This document shows, in pieces, positions 21,939-31,553 of a stretch of DNA of 64,000 bases. Location of the stretch: positions 84,468 through 148,467 of the forward strand of contig CAMBNY010000001.1 of NCBI GenBank assembly GCA_945869165.1. The letters run 5' to 3'. The DNA is from Comamonas sp. lk (GTDB lineage: Bacteria; Pseudomonadota; Gammaproteobacteria; Burkholderiales; Burkholderiaceae_C). A model generated the notes under the pieces. The model worked only from the letters and a program-made list of their open reading frames with translations. It was not told where the DNA came from and did no database searches. Position 1 is the stretch's first letter. Each line of letters opens with the position of its first letter. The position numbers were made by a program, and so were the translations under genes.

Positions 21939-23549
21939 ATGGCGAGCGCGCAGCCCTCTACCTCGCTGGACTTTGACGTTCTGATTGTCGGCAGCGGCCT
22001 GGCCGGGCTGAGTTCGGCGCTGCTGCTATCCAGCAAATACCGCGTCGCCGTCATTACCAAACGCGCCGTGCGCGAGGGCTCCAGCGGTTGGGCCCAAGGC
22101 GGTATCGCCGCCGTTTGGGACAAGACCGATAGCTTTGCCTCGCATGTGGACGACACCCTGATAGCAGGCGCAGGTTTGTGCGATATGGCCGCCACGCAGT
22201 TTGTGGTGGAGCAAGCGCCGCAGGCAATTGCCTGGTTGCAGTCCCTGGGCGTGCCCTTTAGCACCGAGGACAACGGCGACTTACACCTGACGCGCGAAGG
22301 CGGCCATAGCGCGCGACGCATCGTGCATGTGACAGACGCCACGGGTGCAGCCGTGCAGCGCACCCTCATTGAGCGCGTGCAGCAAACCGCCAACATCACG
22401 CTATTTGAAAACCATACGCTGGTGGACCTGATCACCACGGACAAAGTACCTGACCCCAAGACTGCGGAACGCCGCTGCCTGGGCCTGTACGCGCTGGACG
22501 AAGACAGCGACGAGGTGCTGACCTTCCGTGCGCCGCACACCTTGCTGGCCACGGGCGGCGCGGGCAAGGTGTATCTGTACACCACCAACCCCGACACCGC
22601 CACCGGCGACGGCATCGCCGCTGCCTGGCGCGCCGGTTGCCGGGTGCAGAACATGGAGTTCATCCAGTTCCACCCCACCTGCCTGTACCACCCGCACGCC
22701 AAGTCGTTCCTGATCAGCGAAGCGGTGCGCGGCGAAGGCGGGCGTTTGCTCTTGCCCGACGGCACGCGCTTTATGCCCCAACACGATGCGCGCGCCGAAC
22801 TGGCCCCGCGCGACGTGGTAGCCCGCGCCATTGACTTTGAGATGAAAAAAGGCGGCTTTGATTGCGTGTACTTAGATATATCGCACCAGTCGCTGGCCTT
22901 TATCCAGGAGCACTTCCCCAATATCTATGCACGCTGCCTGGAGCTGGGCATCGACATCAGCCGCGCACCGATTCCGGTGGTGCCTGCTGCGCACTACACC
23001 TGCGGCGGCGTGCTGGCCGATTTGCAGGGCCGCACCGACCTAGCGGGTTTGTACGCCATCGGCGAAGCAGCGTGCAGCGGCCTGCATGGCGCCAACCGAC
23101 TAGCCAGTAATTCGCTGTTGGAATGCATGGTGTTTGCCCGCGCCGCCAGCCAGGACATTGAAAATAGCCACCTCAGCGCGCCGCCCGCCCTGCCCGCGTG
23201 GGACGACAGCCGGGTGACGGACGCCGACGAATCGGTGGTGATTTCGCACAACTGGGACGAGCTGCGCCGCTTTATGTGGGACTACGTGGGCATCGTGCGC
23301 ACCAACAAGCGCCTGGAGCGGGCCGCGCACCGTATCGCGTTGCTGCAAGGTGAGATCAACGAGTTTTACGCCAACTTCCACGTCAGCCGCGACCTGCTGG
23401 AATTGCGCAACCTGGTGCAAGTGGCCGACCTGATAGTCCAAAGCGCCCGCGCCCGCCACGAAAGCCGCGGCCTGCACTTCAGCCGGGATTACCCGGACAT
23501 GCTGCCGCAGGCGCTGCCTACGACTTTGGCCCCTAACAAAAAGGGCTGA
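21939..23549 (+). CDS. nadB: L-aspartate oxidase
   Basis: '[18 protein letters not shown]', '[15 protein letters not shown]', '[44 protein letters not shown]'. Confidence 0.95.
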   Translation: MASAQPSTSLDFDVLIVGSGLAGLSSALLLSSKYRVAVITKRAVREGSSGWAQGGIAAVWDKTDSFASHVDDTLIAGAGLCDMAATQFVVEQAPQAIAWLQSLGVPFSTEDNGDLHLTREGGHSARRIVHVTDATGAAVQRTLIERVQQTANITLFENHTLVDLITTDKVPDPKTAERRCLGLYALDEDSDEVLTFRAPHTLLATGGAGKVYLYTTNPDTATGDGIAAAWRAGCRVQNMEFIQFHPTCLYHPHAKSFLISEAVRGEGGRLLLPDGTRFMPQHDARAELAPRDVVARAIDFEMKKGGFDCVYLDISHQSLAFIQEHFPNIYARCLELGIDISRAPIPVVPAAHYTCGGVLADLQGRTDLAGLYAIGEAACSGLHGANRLASNSLLECMVFARAASQDIENSHLSAPPALPAWDDSRVTDADESVVISHNWDELRRFMWDYVGIVRTNKRLERAAHRIALLQGEINEFYANFHVSRDLLELRNLVQVADLIVQSARARHESRGLHFSRDYPDMLPQALPTTLAPNKKG

Positions 23550-23570
23550 CGATGTAGCGCCCCATAGGGA

Positions 23571-23700
23571 AGGTCTGCATAAGTCCGTCATCGCGAGGAG
23601 TGCAGCGACGCGGCGATCCATAAATCATTGATTGGCAAGCAAAAATGGATTGCTTCGCTGCGCTCGCAATGACGGGTTTGGACTTATTCAGAGGTTCCTT
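23571..23700. repeat. dispersed inverted-repeat element, copy B
   Basis: GTCTGCATAAGTCCGTCATCGCGAGGAGTGCAGCGACGCGGCGATCCAT ... ATGGATTGCTTCGCTGCGCTCGCAATGACGGGTTTGGACTTATTCAGAG. Confidence 0.88.
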
Positions 23701-23740
23701 AGCGGCGCGTATCGCTAAAGTAATTGCAAAGACTCATTGC

Positions 23741-24070
23741 TCAGGCTGCAGAAGTACGCACCCGCTTGGCCTGCGGTTTAAGCCGTATTTCCACCGTGCG
23801 CCCTACCGCGCCTGCCGCTTTGATCAAGGTATCGAGTTGAATGGACAAGTTACTGGGGTCCAGTACCCGGTCTAATTGCGAGCGGCTGGTGGCCATGCGC
23901 TGCGCCATCAGCACCTTACTTAGATTTCCTGTCTGCATCGCATCTTCTAGTTGCTCTGCCAAGGCGCGTTTAAGCGCGCGCGCCTGCACTAATTCAAATA
24001 GGCCGTCTTCCTTCAAGAAGTCGTCAAAATCACTGCCCCGATGAGGGTTTGTTTTAACTACTTTAGCCAT
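23741..24070 (-). CDS. XRE-type HTH antitoxin (HigA-like)
   Basis: 'GNLSKVLMAQRMATSRSQLDRVLDPSNLSIQLDTLIKAAGAVGRTVEIRL'. Confidence 0.75.
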   Translation of the reverse strand: MAKVVKTNPHRGSDFDDFLKEDGLFELVQARALKRALAEQLEDAMQTGNLSKVLMAQRMATSRSQLDRVLDPSNLSIQLDTLIKAAGAVGRTVEIRLKPQAKRVRTSAA

Positions 24071-24138
24071 TCACGAACTGGCTCGGCGCCGCTGGCGCTG
24101 CGGTAAAAAATCGCAGGGATTTTTCTCAAGGGCGTCAT
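24058..24138 (-). pseudogene. 5' remnant of a HigB/Gp49-like RelE-superfamily toxin gene (26 codons)
   Basis: Reverse strand reads MTPLRKIPAIFYRSASGAEPVREWLK-stop, resembling the N-terminus of Gp49-like toxins; overlaps the antitoxin start. Confidence 0.7.
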
Positions 24139-24423
24139 GCCCGAAATGTACCTCATAAAGTACTTACTCGGAAGTTTGGCGCCACACTTTGCCGACACAT
24201 CCTTGATTCGACAAGGGCATGCACTCTTGCCTTAGACGCTTACCCATGTAGGTAGCGATGTGTGCCAGTGCCTCAGCTAATCGACCCTCTCCCACACATG
24301 ACACCGTACTCTCGCACGATAAAAATCTGATAAAAACATGTTAAATTCAAATAAATCTATTTATTTATCAAAATAAACAGATTAAATCCCTTAGCTCAGC
24401 CTCCACGAGGAAATAGTGCATAC

Positions 24424-24891
24424 ATGACAAACCTGGATTGGCTCTTCACCGCGACGCTGCTTATAGCCATGGCGGTGGGCGCTTACCGGGGTTGGATGCC
24501 GCAGGCGCTGTCGATGTTGAGTCTGGTGCTAGCGCTGTTTGCGGTGGTCTATTTAGGACCCATCGTCGGCGCCCATTTACCGCTGAGCGGGCCGGGTGAG
24601 AGTCTGCGTCAGGGTCTAGGGGCTTTGTTGGCCTTGGTAGTTACGCTGTATGTAGGCCAGTTGGGCGTACGCCTGCACCGCCATATGTTCCACCATAGTG
24701 GAGTGCAACCGGCGCACCGCACCGTGGGCGCCGTGTTCGGCCTGGTCAGTGGCCTGATGATTTGCCTAGGGCTCAGCACCTTGATTGAGCTGACCGAACT
24801 GCGCGAGGAAAGTTGGTGGCAGGGTTCTGTCGAAAAGCACATGACTGAAGCCGTGCTAAACCGGCTCAAGGCCACGCCACCCGCGAATTAG
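24424..24891 (+). CDS. CvpA-like membrane protein, 155 aa
   Basis: Multiple TM segments; 'LDWLFTATLLIAMAVGAYRGWMPQALSMLSLVLALF' resembles CvpA N-terminus. Confidence 0.6.
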   Translation: MTNLDWLFTATLLIAMAVGAYRGWMPQALSMLSLVLALFAVVYLGPIVGAHLPLSGPGESLRQGLGALLALVVTLYVGQLGVRLHRHMFHHSGVQPAHRTVGAVFGLVSGLMICLGLSTLIELTELREESWWQGSVEKHMTEAVLNRLKATPPAN

Positions 24892-25028
24892 TTCTTTTCA
24901 AGGCTAGGCAGGCGCTCCTGCATGGCGACCTGCACCGTGCGCCAGGCCTTTTCCATTTGGGCCACGGTCTCGCCCACGCCATAGGTGGCGACGCTCATGC
25001 CCAGGATAAATGCGATTATGTGACTCAT
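24888..25028 (-). CDS. putative small membrane-anchored protein, 46 aa
   Basis: Not in the provided ORF track; reverse strand reads MSHIIAFILGMSVATYGVGETVAQMEKAWRTVQVAMQERLPSLEKN-stop. Confidence 0.4.
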   Translation of the reverse strand: MSHIIAFILGMSVATYGVGETVAQMEKAWRTVQVAMQERLPSLEKN

Positions 25029-25116
25029 GCTGCTAGCTTTCAGTGGCTGTACCAAATAGTGGGCCTACTTAGGTATCGGCATCAGCCGCCCAAAACTTGA
25101 GCCCGCGCAGCCCGCC

Positions 25117-25776
25117 TTACCAACGCTGCCGCAAAACCCCCGCCTGCAACTCCAAGCCGCGCGCGCCCACGGCGTGCGCCTCGGCCTCGTCGTGGGTCAC
25201 CCACACCACCGCCATCGGCCAGCGGGCAATATGCTGGGCAAACTCGGCGCGCAAGCTGACGCGTAGTTGCGCATCCAGCGCCGAAAAAGGCTCGTCCAGC
25301 AAGAGCACACGCGGGCGCGTGATGAGCGCGCGCGCCAGCGCCACCCGTTGTTGCTCGCCGCCCGATAGCTGCCAGACGCGGCCCAGCGCATGGTCCGCCA
25401 TGCCAAATCGCTGCAACATGGCCAGCGCCTGCGCACGTGCTTGGCTGCGGCGTTGGCCCTGCTCTACCAGGCCAAAAGCTACGTTGTCCTGCACAGTCAG
25501 GTGCGGAAACAAGGCAAAGTCTTGAAACATCAGGGCAAAGCGGCGCAGGTGGGCGGGCAAGGTGCTGATGTCCTGCCCTTGGCAAAAGACCTGTCCGCTG
25601 TCGGCCGCTTCCAGCCCGGCGATGATTTTGAGCAAGGTGCTTTTACCGCTGCCCGAGGGGCCCAAAATGGCCACGGTCTCGCCGCTGGCCACGTGCAAAT
25701 GCAGGCCAGCGAGCAGCACCCGTGGCGCGGCACCCGGCGCCTGCCAGTGTTTGACGATATTGCGTAATTCAAGCAT
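25117..25776 (-). CDS. thiQ: thiamine ABC transporter ATP-binding protein
   Basis: Walker A 'GPSGSGKSTLL', 'LSGGEQQRVALARAL', 'LLLDEPFSALD'; overlaps permease gene; TPP riboswitch upstream of operon. Confidence 0.82.
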   Translation of the reverse strand: MLELRNIVKHWQAPGAAPRVLLAGLHLHVASGETVAILGPSGSGKSTLLKIIAGLEAADSGQVFCQGQDISTLPAHLRRFALMFQDFALFPHLTVQDNVAFGLVEQGQRRSQARAQALAMLQRFGMADHALGRVWQLSGGEQQRVALARALITRPRVLLLDEPFSALDAQLRVSLRAEFAQHIARWPMAVVWVTHDEAEAHAVGARGLELQAGVLRQRW

Positions 25777-27385
25777 GGAGCGAAGGGTTTAAGGGGTCGT
25801 CGCGGCCAGGCCACTCCAGCAGCATAAACGCCGCAAAGGCCAGCGCCATCAGCGCGCAAGAAAGCACCAGCGCCGAAGCGTAGTGCGTTTGCCCCGGACG
25901 GCCCAAATGCTCGTAAATGAGGGTAGTCAAAGTGGCCCACTCGGGCCGGCTTAAAAACAGCGTGACCGCAAACTCGCCCACGGCCGTGGCCGCTGCAAAG
26001 GCCATGCCCCGGCGCAAAGCGGGCTGCAAGAGCGGCCAGCGCACACGCCAAAAGGCACGCCAGGGCGATGCGCCCAGACTGGCCGCTGCGTGCATATAGT
26101 GCGCAGGCATACCGTCCAGCGCCGAGGCCAAAGCCTTGGCGATAAACGGATAGGCCAGCAAAGCATAGGCCGCTACCAGCAGCGGCGCGCTGGCCGTCCA
26201 GGCCGGGTAAAGCAACAGCAAGCCAAAGGCCACCAACACCGGCGACACCACAAAAGGTAAAAACGCGATCGCCCGCAACAAGGCCCAGCGCTGCGCCGCC
26301 ATGGCGTGGCACACCCCGAGCACAGTCGCCAGCACCAACGCCGATGCAGAAAAACGCAAGGTATTCCACAGCGCATGCAAGGTGTCGGGCTCCAGCAACA
26401 CGGCCCAAGCAGCAGCACCGGCCCCCACCGCGCGGGCCACAATCGCCAGCACCGGGGCCGCGCAGACCAGACCCAGCATCAGCACCGTCAGCCACACCGC
26501 CAACCACTGCCCGGCGCTGTTCGGCCTGCGGCGCGCGATGCGGTCCGCGCGCAGCGGCGTGGCTAATCGCCGCTCCAAAATCGCATAGGCCAGCGCACAA
26601 GGCGCGGTAAGGCACAGCGTCCAGACCGCCAACACGCCGGCCTGGTTGATTTGGAGTTCATAGGCCACCAGGGTGTAAATCTCCACCTCCACGGTGGCAT
26701 AGCCCGGCCCTCCCAGCACCAGCGCCAATCCAAAACCAGCAAAGCAATACAAAAACACCAGGCACAAGGCCGACATCAACCAAGGCGCAATAGCGGGCCA
26801 CTCGATGCGCCAAAACGCACGCCAAGGCGTGGCGCCCAGCGTGCGCGCCGCTGCCACACGCGATGCGCTGACTTGCTCTAGGGCCTCGGTCGCTGCGCGC
26901 ACCAGTACGCACAAATTGAAAAACACATTGCCATAGAGCAGCAAATACGGCGTGCCCTGCCAAGACGCGCCGCCCCAGCGCTGCCACAGGCCTTGCGGCC
27001 CGGCCAGAGCCAGCACACCCATGGCCGCGACCAAAGTGGGCACCACAAAAGGCAGCATCAAAGCGCGCAAGAGCCAGCTGCGCCCGGCAAATTCCAGCCG
27101 GGCCAGCACCCAGGCCATCGGCAGGCCCAGCACCAGCACCAACACACAGGTGATACCCGCTTGCAGACCCGACCACAGTAGCCGCCAACGCAAATACGGG
27201 TCTTGCAAAGGCGCAAGCCAAGCCGCATCGCTACTGCCTACGTCAGCGGCTTCGGCCAGCAGGCGAAGCGCGGGCGCGATCAGCACCGCCAGCAAAAACA
27301 CGAGTGGCAGGCACGCCAGCGCCCAGTCGCCCGCCGCGATAGACAAGGCCTTGCGCGGCTTATGCATAGCGCTTTGCACCTGCAC
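25769..27385 (-). CDS. thiP: thiamine ABC transporter permease (two fused permease domains)
   Basis: 538 aa polytopic protein with two permease EAA-type loops; operon context with thiB/thiQ. Confidence 0.82.
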   Translation of the reverse strand: MQVQSAMHKPRKALSIAAGDWALACLPLVFLLAVLIAPALRLLAEAADVGSSDAAWLAPLQDPYLRWRLLWSGLQAGITCVLVLVLGLPMAWVLARLEFAGRSWLLRALMLPFVVPTLVAAMGVLALAGPQGLWQRWGGASWQGTPYLLLYGNVFFNLCVLVRAATEALEQVSASRVAAARTLGATPWRAFWRIEWPAIAPWLMSALCLVFLYCFAGFGLALVLGGPGYATVEVEIYTLVAYELQINQAGVLAVWTLCLTAPCALAYAILERRLATPLRADRIARRRPNSAGQWLAVWLTVLMLGLVCAAPVLAIVARAVGAGAAAWAVLLEPDTLHALWNTLRFSASALVLATVLGVCHAMAAQRWALLRAIAFLPFVVSPVLVAFGLLLLYPAWTASAPLLVAAYALLAYPFIAKALASALDGMPAHYMHAAASLGASPWRAFWRVRWPLLQPALRRGMAFAAATAVGEFAVTLFLSRPEWATLTTLIYEHLGRPGQTHYASALVLSCALMALAFAAFMLLEWPGRDDPLNPSLHA

Positions 27386-27427
27386 ATTGGCTGGTGCCTA
27401 TTACATAGACGAAGCACTCTTTGCTCG

Positions 27428-27580
27428 CGTCACTGCGAGGAGCGAAGCGACGCGGCAGTCCATCAATCCATGGATTGCCACGGCCTGCGGCCTCGCGACA
27501 TCCCGTCACTGCGAGGAGCGACGCGACGCGGCAGTCCATGAATCCATGGATTGCCACGGCCTGCGGCCTCGCAATGACGC
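27428..27580. repeat. tandem duplication (about 76-bp unit) of a palindromic repeat related to copies A/B, in the thiB-thiP gap (copy C)
   Basis: Two copies of GTCACTGCGAGGAGCGA(A/C)GCGACGCGGCAGTCCAT(C/G)AATCCATGGATTGCCACGGCCTGCGGCCTCGC. Confidence 0.9.
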
Positions 27581-27650
27581 GCTTGGCGTATTGCAATAGG
27601 GTCATAGCGCGTTGATCCGAAGCAAGCAAGGCGGGGTGCCTAAAAAGGCT

Positions 27651-28700
27651 TTACTTCAACACCACTTGCGTCCAGCGCGCCACCCAGGCGGCGCCTTTGT
27701 CGGCGATGTCTTTGTCCGAAGGCGCATCGGCTTTGGCAGGTTCAGGCGCGAACTTCATGACGTCGGCACGCGCTACACCGGACTCGACTGGGTACATCCA
27801 CATCTCGGTTTGCAATTGCTTTTGCACTTCTGCAGAGCGCATAAATTCGATAAATTTTTCTGCGGCAGGACGGGCCTGTCCGCCCTTGACCAAAGCCACG
27901 CCTTCGACTTGTTTAAAAACCGCGCCAGGCAGGCTGAGGCTACCGGTCGGCGGCTGGGTGAGCTTTTCTTTGCTGTAAAACAATTCGGCTGCAGGGCTGG
28001 TGGCGTAGCTGACCACCAGGGGGCGGGCGCCGCCTTCGGCGCGGCTGAAGTCGGTGTAGTAAGCCTCGCTCCAACCCTTGGCTACTTTCACGCCACCCTT
28101 GCGCATACGCGCCCACCAGTCAAAGGCTTTTTCCTCGCCCATCGCGCCAATCGTGGCGAGCAAAAATGCATAGCCCGTGCTGGAAGTGGCTGGGTTTTGC
28201 ACCACCAGCAAGCGAGCCATCGCGGGTTGCGCCAAGTCATCCAAGCTGCTTGGCAAAGCGAGATTGCGCTTGGCAAACCATTGCACGTCGTAGTTAATCG
28301 TGACATAGCCGTAATCCACCGGAACCAAAGGCGCGGGCAGCGTCTGCGCTGCGGCGCGTTGGCTGGCCGGGCCGCTGTAGGCATCCAGCACATCCGCAGC
28401 AATCGCTTTAGCGGCCAAGGTGTTGTCGATGCCATAGACCACATCGGCAATCGGCGCTTTGCGGGTCAGGATCAGCTTGTTGAGCATCTCGCCAGCATCG
28501 CCTGCTTTGCTGATGCGCAGCTTGACGCCGGCCTCTTTTTCAAACTGCGCCAGCAAAGGCTTGGGCACGCCAAAAGAGCTGTGCGTCAGCACCCGCAATT
28601 CTTGGGCTGCGCTGGCAAAACTCGCGCCCATCAATGCGCCGCCCAGCAGCGTGGTGGCCAGCGCTTTGCGCCGTGAAAATAAAAAAATGCCGTGTTGCAT
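27651..28700 (-). CDS. thiB: thiamine ABC transporter substrate-binding protein
   Basis: Signal peptide, 'ELRVLTHSSFGVPKPLLAQFEKEAGVKLRI...ADVVYGIDNTLAAKA'; downstream of TPP riboswitch; ATG at 28700 with AAAGG SD. Confidence 0.88.
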   Translation of the reverse strand: MQHGIFLFSRRKALATTLLGGALMGASFASAAQELRVLTHSSFGVPKPLLAQFEKEAGVKLRISKAGDAGEMLNKLILTRKAPIADVVYGIDNTLAAKAIAADVLDAYSGPASQRAAAQTLPAPLVPVDYGYVTINYDVQWFAKRNLALPSSLDDLAQPAMARLLVVQNPATSSTGYAFLLATIGAMGEEKAFDWWARMRKGGVKVAKGWSEAYYTDFSRAEGGARPLVVSYATSPAAELFYSKEKLTQPPTGSLSLPGAVFKQVEGVALVKGGQARPAAEKFIEFMRSAEVQKQLQTEMWMYPVESGVARADVMKFAPEPAKADAPSDKDIADKGAAWVARWTQVVLK

Positions 28701-28779
28701 GGAATACCTTTTTAACGTTTCAAAACAATCCAGCATGGATGTATGAAACGAAAAAGAGGCCCACAGAACACGGCATTTT
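28684..28779 (-). promoter_or_regulatory. candidate riboswitch expression platform: 13-bp perfect inverted repeat spanning leader and first thiB codons
   Basis: AAAATGCCGTGTT (28779-28767, minus) pairs with AACACGGCATTTT (28696-28684, minus), followed by TTT-A-TTTT. Confidence 0.55.
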
Positions 28780-28788
28780 CCCCATCAC

Positions 28789-28868
28789 ACTTCCTACGCT
28801 GGCATGACCCAGATCAGGTTCATGGGGTATTTCTCAGTCCAACTTGCGCCAGACACCCCCGGTGAAGC
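28789..28868 (-). ncRNA. TPP riboswitch (THI element) aptamer
   Basis: Reverse strand: CTTCACCGGGGGTGTCTGGCGCAAGTTGGACTGAGAAATACCCCATGAACCTGATCTGGGTCATGCCAGCGTAGGAAG; conserved CTGAGA, ACCTGATCTGG and GCCAGCGTAGG(A)A blocks. Confidence 0.97.
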
Positions 28869-28901
28869 CGCGATCATACCCGCGCCTACGACAATCAGGA
28901 C

Positions 28902-31553
28902 ATGCCCAACGCGATCTGGCCCCTCTTCACGACCTTTTCCTGGCAGGAATTGCGGCATCACCCCTGGCGCAATGGCGCGGCGGTGCTTGCGGTGATGCTG
29001 GGGGTGGCGCTGGCATTTGCGGTGCATGTGATCAATGCCTCGGCGCTAGATGAATTTGCGCGCGGCATGCGCAGCGTGGCGGGCCAAGCCGATGTGCAAG
29101 TACAAGGACGGGGCAAGCCCGTCATCGACGAGGCTTTGTATGGGCGCTTGATTCGCCACCCGGATGTGCAACTAGCCTCGCCGGTAATTGAAATTAGCAG
29201 CTATGCCCAGCTTCCCCAAAGCAGCAAGGATGCGTCCCTGCGTAGCAGTAGCAAACTGCCCATGCGTGTCTTGGGTGTCGATGCTTTGCAAGTAGCGGGC
29301 ATCACGCCCGAGGTACTACCTATGCCGGATACCGAAGCGGGCCGCTTGGATGTGTTTGCGCCTGATGCGGTTTTTTTGAATAGCGCGGCGCGTGCGGCAT
29401 TAGCGCTTACCAGCGCTGCAACGACCGTGCGTCTGCAACAAGGGATGCAATGGCAAAACCTTCGCTTGGCAGGCCGCGTCGCAGCAGGCGGCGCGCCCTT
29501 AGCCGTGATGGATGTGGCGACAGCGCAAACGGTGTTTGGCATGGTGGGGCAACTCAGCCGCGTGGACCTGCAATTGCGTCCCGGCGTGGACCGCGCACGC
29601 TTTATGGCGCAGCTGCAAGCCCAGCCCGATTGGCCTGCGGACGCCGTGCTGGCCGAGCCGGGACAGGCCATGGCGCGTATGGACAATGTCTCGCGCGCGT
29701 ACCGCGTCAACCTGACGGTGCTGGCCTTGGTAGCTTTGTTTACCGGCGGCTTTTTGGTCTTTTCGGTGCTGGCGCTGAGCGTGACGCGGAGGGCGCAGCC
29801 CCTGGCTTTATTGGGCGTGCTGGGCTTGGATCCGCGCCAACGCTGGGCTTTGATCCTGCTGGAGGCGGGCACTTTGGGCCTGCTGGGTAGTTTGCTGGGT
29901 ATCGCGCTTGGCACCGGGCTGGCCATGCTGGCTTTGCGCATGCTGGGCGGCGATTTGGGTGGTGGCTATTTTCCCGGCGCCCTACCGGAACTGCAATGGA
30001 GCGGCGGCGCAGCTTTTGTGTTTGGCGCCCTAGGCGTGGTAGCGGCATTGGTCGGCGCTTGGTGGCCGGCACGCATGGCGGCGCGCATGGCACCGGCCCA
30101 AACGCTCAAAGGCTTGGGGCTGTCGGCGCAAGGCACGGGGCATGCCCGCGCGGGGCTGGCCTTGCTGGCGGCCGGTGCAATGCTTGCACTGCTGCCACCC
30201 ATAGGCGGTGTGCCACTGGCGGCCTATGTCAGCGTGGCCTTGATCTTGCTGGGCGGCATTAGCGCCCTCCCCGTTTTGGTGGGCTGGCTGCTGGACCGGA
30301 TCGCTCCGTTTGTGACGCATAAGCCCCTGGCCCTGCTCGCGGTAGAGCGTGCGCGGCGCATGCGCGCTGGCGCGGCCATTGCCGTGAGCGGCGTGGTCGC
30401 CTCGCTGAGTCTGGCAGTAGCGCTGACGGTGATGGTCGATAGCTTTCGCAGCTCCATGCTGCAATGGCTAGACACGGTGCTGCCCGCAGCCCTGTATGTG
30501 CGCACGGCGGGCAATACCAGCAGCAGCGAGCATGCCTACTTTGACCCTGCGTTGGTACAGGCCATTGGCCAACTGCCCGGTGTGGCGCGCTTGCGCACGC
30601 AACGCAGCATGGCCTTGTCACTAGACAGCACGCGCCCCACGGTGGCGCTGCTGGTGCGGCCTTTGCGCGAATTGCAAAGTGCGGATGCGGCGGCCTTGGC
30701 TACGGACCTGCCGCTGCTGGCCCCGGCCTTGCCCGCGCCCGCAGGTTTTATCGCGGTGTATGTCAGTGAAGCTATGGTCGATTTGTATGGTGCCCACACC
30801 GGCAGTGAATTGGCACCACTTGCGCAGGCGCTCGGTGCACAAACGCGACCGGACACAGCAACGCCACGCTTTTTTGTGGCCGGTGTGTGGCGCGACTATG
30901 CACGCCAATTTGGGACCATCGTCATAGACAGCCACGACTTTGCGCGCCTGAGCGATGACGCGCGGGTAAACGATTTGGCGCTGTGGCTACAAACGGGCGC
31001 ACAGAGTGGCCAGGTGCAACAGGCGATTCGCGACCTGGCTACTGCGATGGCGGATAGCGAGGAAAAAGCGAGCGATGCCGCCAGCCTGCTGGAATTTGGC
31101 TCAGCCCAAGAGATTCGCAGCCGCACCATGGATATCTTTGACCGCAGCTTTGCCGTCACCTACTGGCTGCAGGCGGTGGCCATTGGCATCGGCCTGTTTG
31201 GCGTGGCAGCCAGCTTTAGTGCCCAGGTACTGGCGCGGCGCAAAGAGTTTGGGCTACTGCTGCATTTGGGCCTGACGCGGGCGCAAGTGCTGCAAGTGCT
31301 GGCCTTGGAAGGCGCCGCCTGGACCACACTGGGCGCCGTCGCCGGTACCACGCTTGGAATGGCGGTGGCAACCGTGTTGGTCTATGTGGTCAACCCGCAA
31401 AGCTTTCACTGGAGCATGGATATGCAAGTGCCGCTGCTGCGCCTACTGGCACTGGCCGTAGCCGTGATTGCCGCAGGTACGCTGACCGCCTGGTTAGCAG
31501 GCCGCGCTGCCGCCGGGCGCGATGCCGTGATGGCGGTGAAGGAGGATTGGTAA
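28902..31553 (+). CDS. FtsX/MacB-like ABC transporter permease
   Basis: 883 aa; 'FSWQELRHHPWRNGAAVLAVMLGVALAFAVHVINASAL'; two FtsX-like domains; C-terminal 'RKEFGLLLHLGLTRAQVLQVLALEGAAW'. Confidence 0.88.
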   Translation: MPNAIWPLFTTFSWQELRHHPWRNGAAVLAVMLGVALAFAVHVINASALDEFARGMRSVAGQADVQVQGRGKPVIDEALYGRLIRHPDVQLASPVIEISSYAQLPQSSKDASLRSSSKLPMRVLGVDALQVAGITPEVLPMPDTEAGRLDVFAPDAVFLNSAARAALALTSAATTVRLQQGMQWQNLRLAGRVAAGGAPLAVMDVATAQTVFGMVGQLSRVDLQLRPGVDRARFMAQLQAQPDWPADAVLAEPGQAMARMDNVSRAYRVNLTVLALVALFTGGFLVFSVLALSVTRRAQPLALLGVLGLDPRQRWALILLEAGTLGLLGSLLGIALGTGLAMLALRMLGGDLGGGYFPGALPELQWSGGAAFVFGALGVVAALVGAWWPARMAARMAPAQTLKGLGLSAQGTGHARAGLALLAAGAMLALLPPIGGVPLAAYVSVALILLGGISALPVLVGWLLDRIAPFVTHKPLALLAVERARRMRAGAAIAVSGVVASLSLAVALTVMVDSFRSSMLQWLDTVLPAALYVRTAGNTSSSEHAYFDPALVQAIGQLPGVARLRTQRSMALSLDSTRPTVALLVRPLRELQSADAAALATDLPLLAPALPAPAGFIAVYVSEAMVDLYGAHTGSELAPLAQALGAQTRPDTATPRFFVAGVWRDYARQFGTIVIDSHDFARLSDDARVNDLALWLQTGAQSGQVQQAIRDLATAMADSEEKASDAASLLEFGSAQEIRSRTMDIFDRSFAVTYWLQAVAIGIGLFGVAASFSAQVLARRKEFGLLLHLGLTRAQVLQVLALEGAAWTTLGAVAGTTLGMAVATVLVYVVNPQSFHWSMDMQVPLLRLLALAVAVIAAGTLTAWLAGRAAAGRDAVMAVKEDW

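Noticed and set aside
25530-26615. 361-aa minus-strand ORF overlapping thiP and thiQ in another frame
   Set aside because: Out-of-frame shadow; its C-terminal part reads through thiQ in the wrong frame
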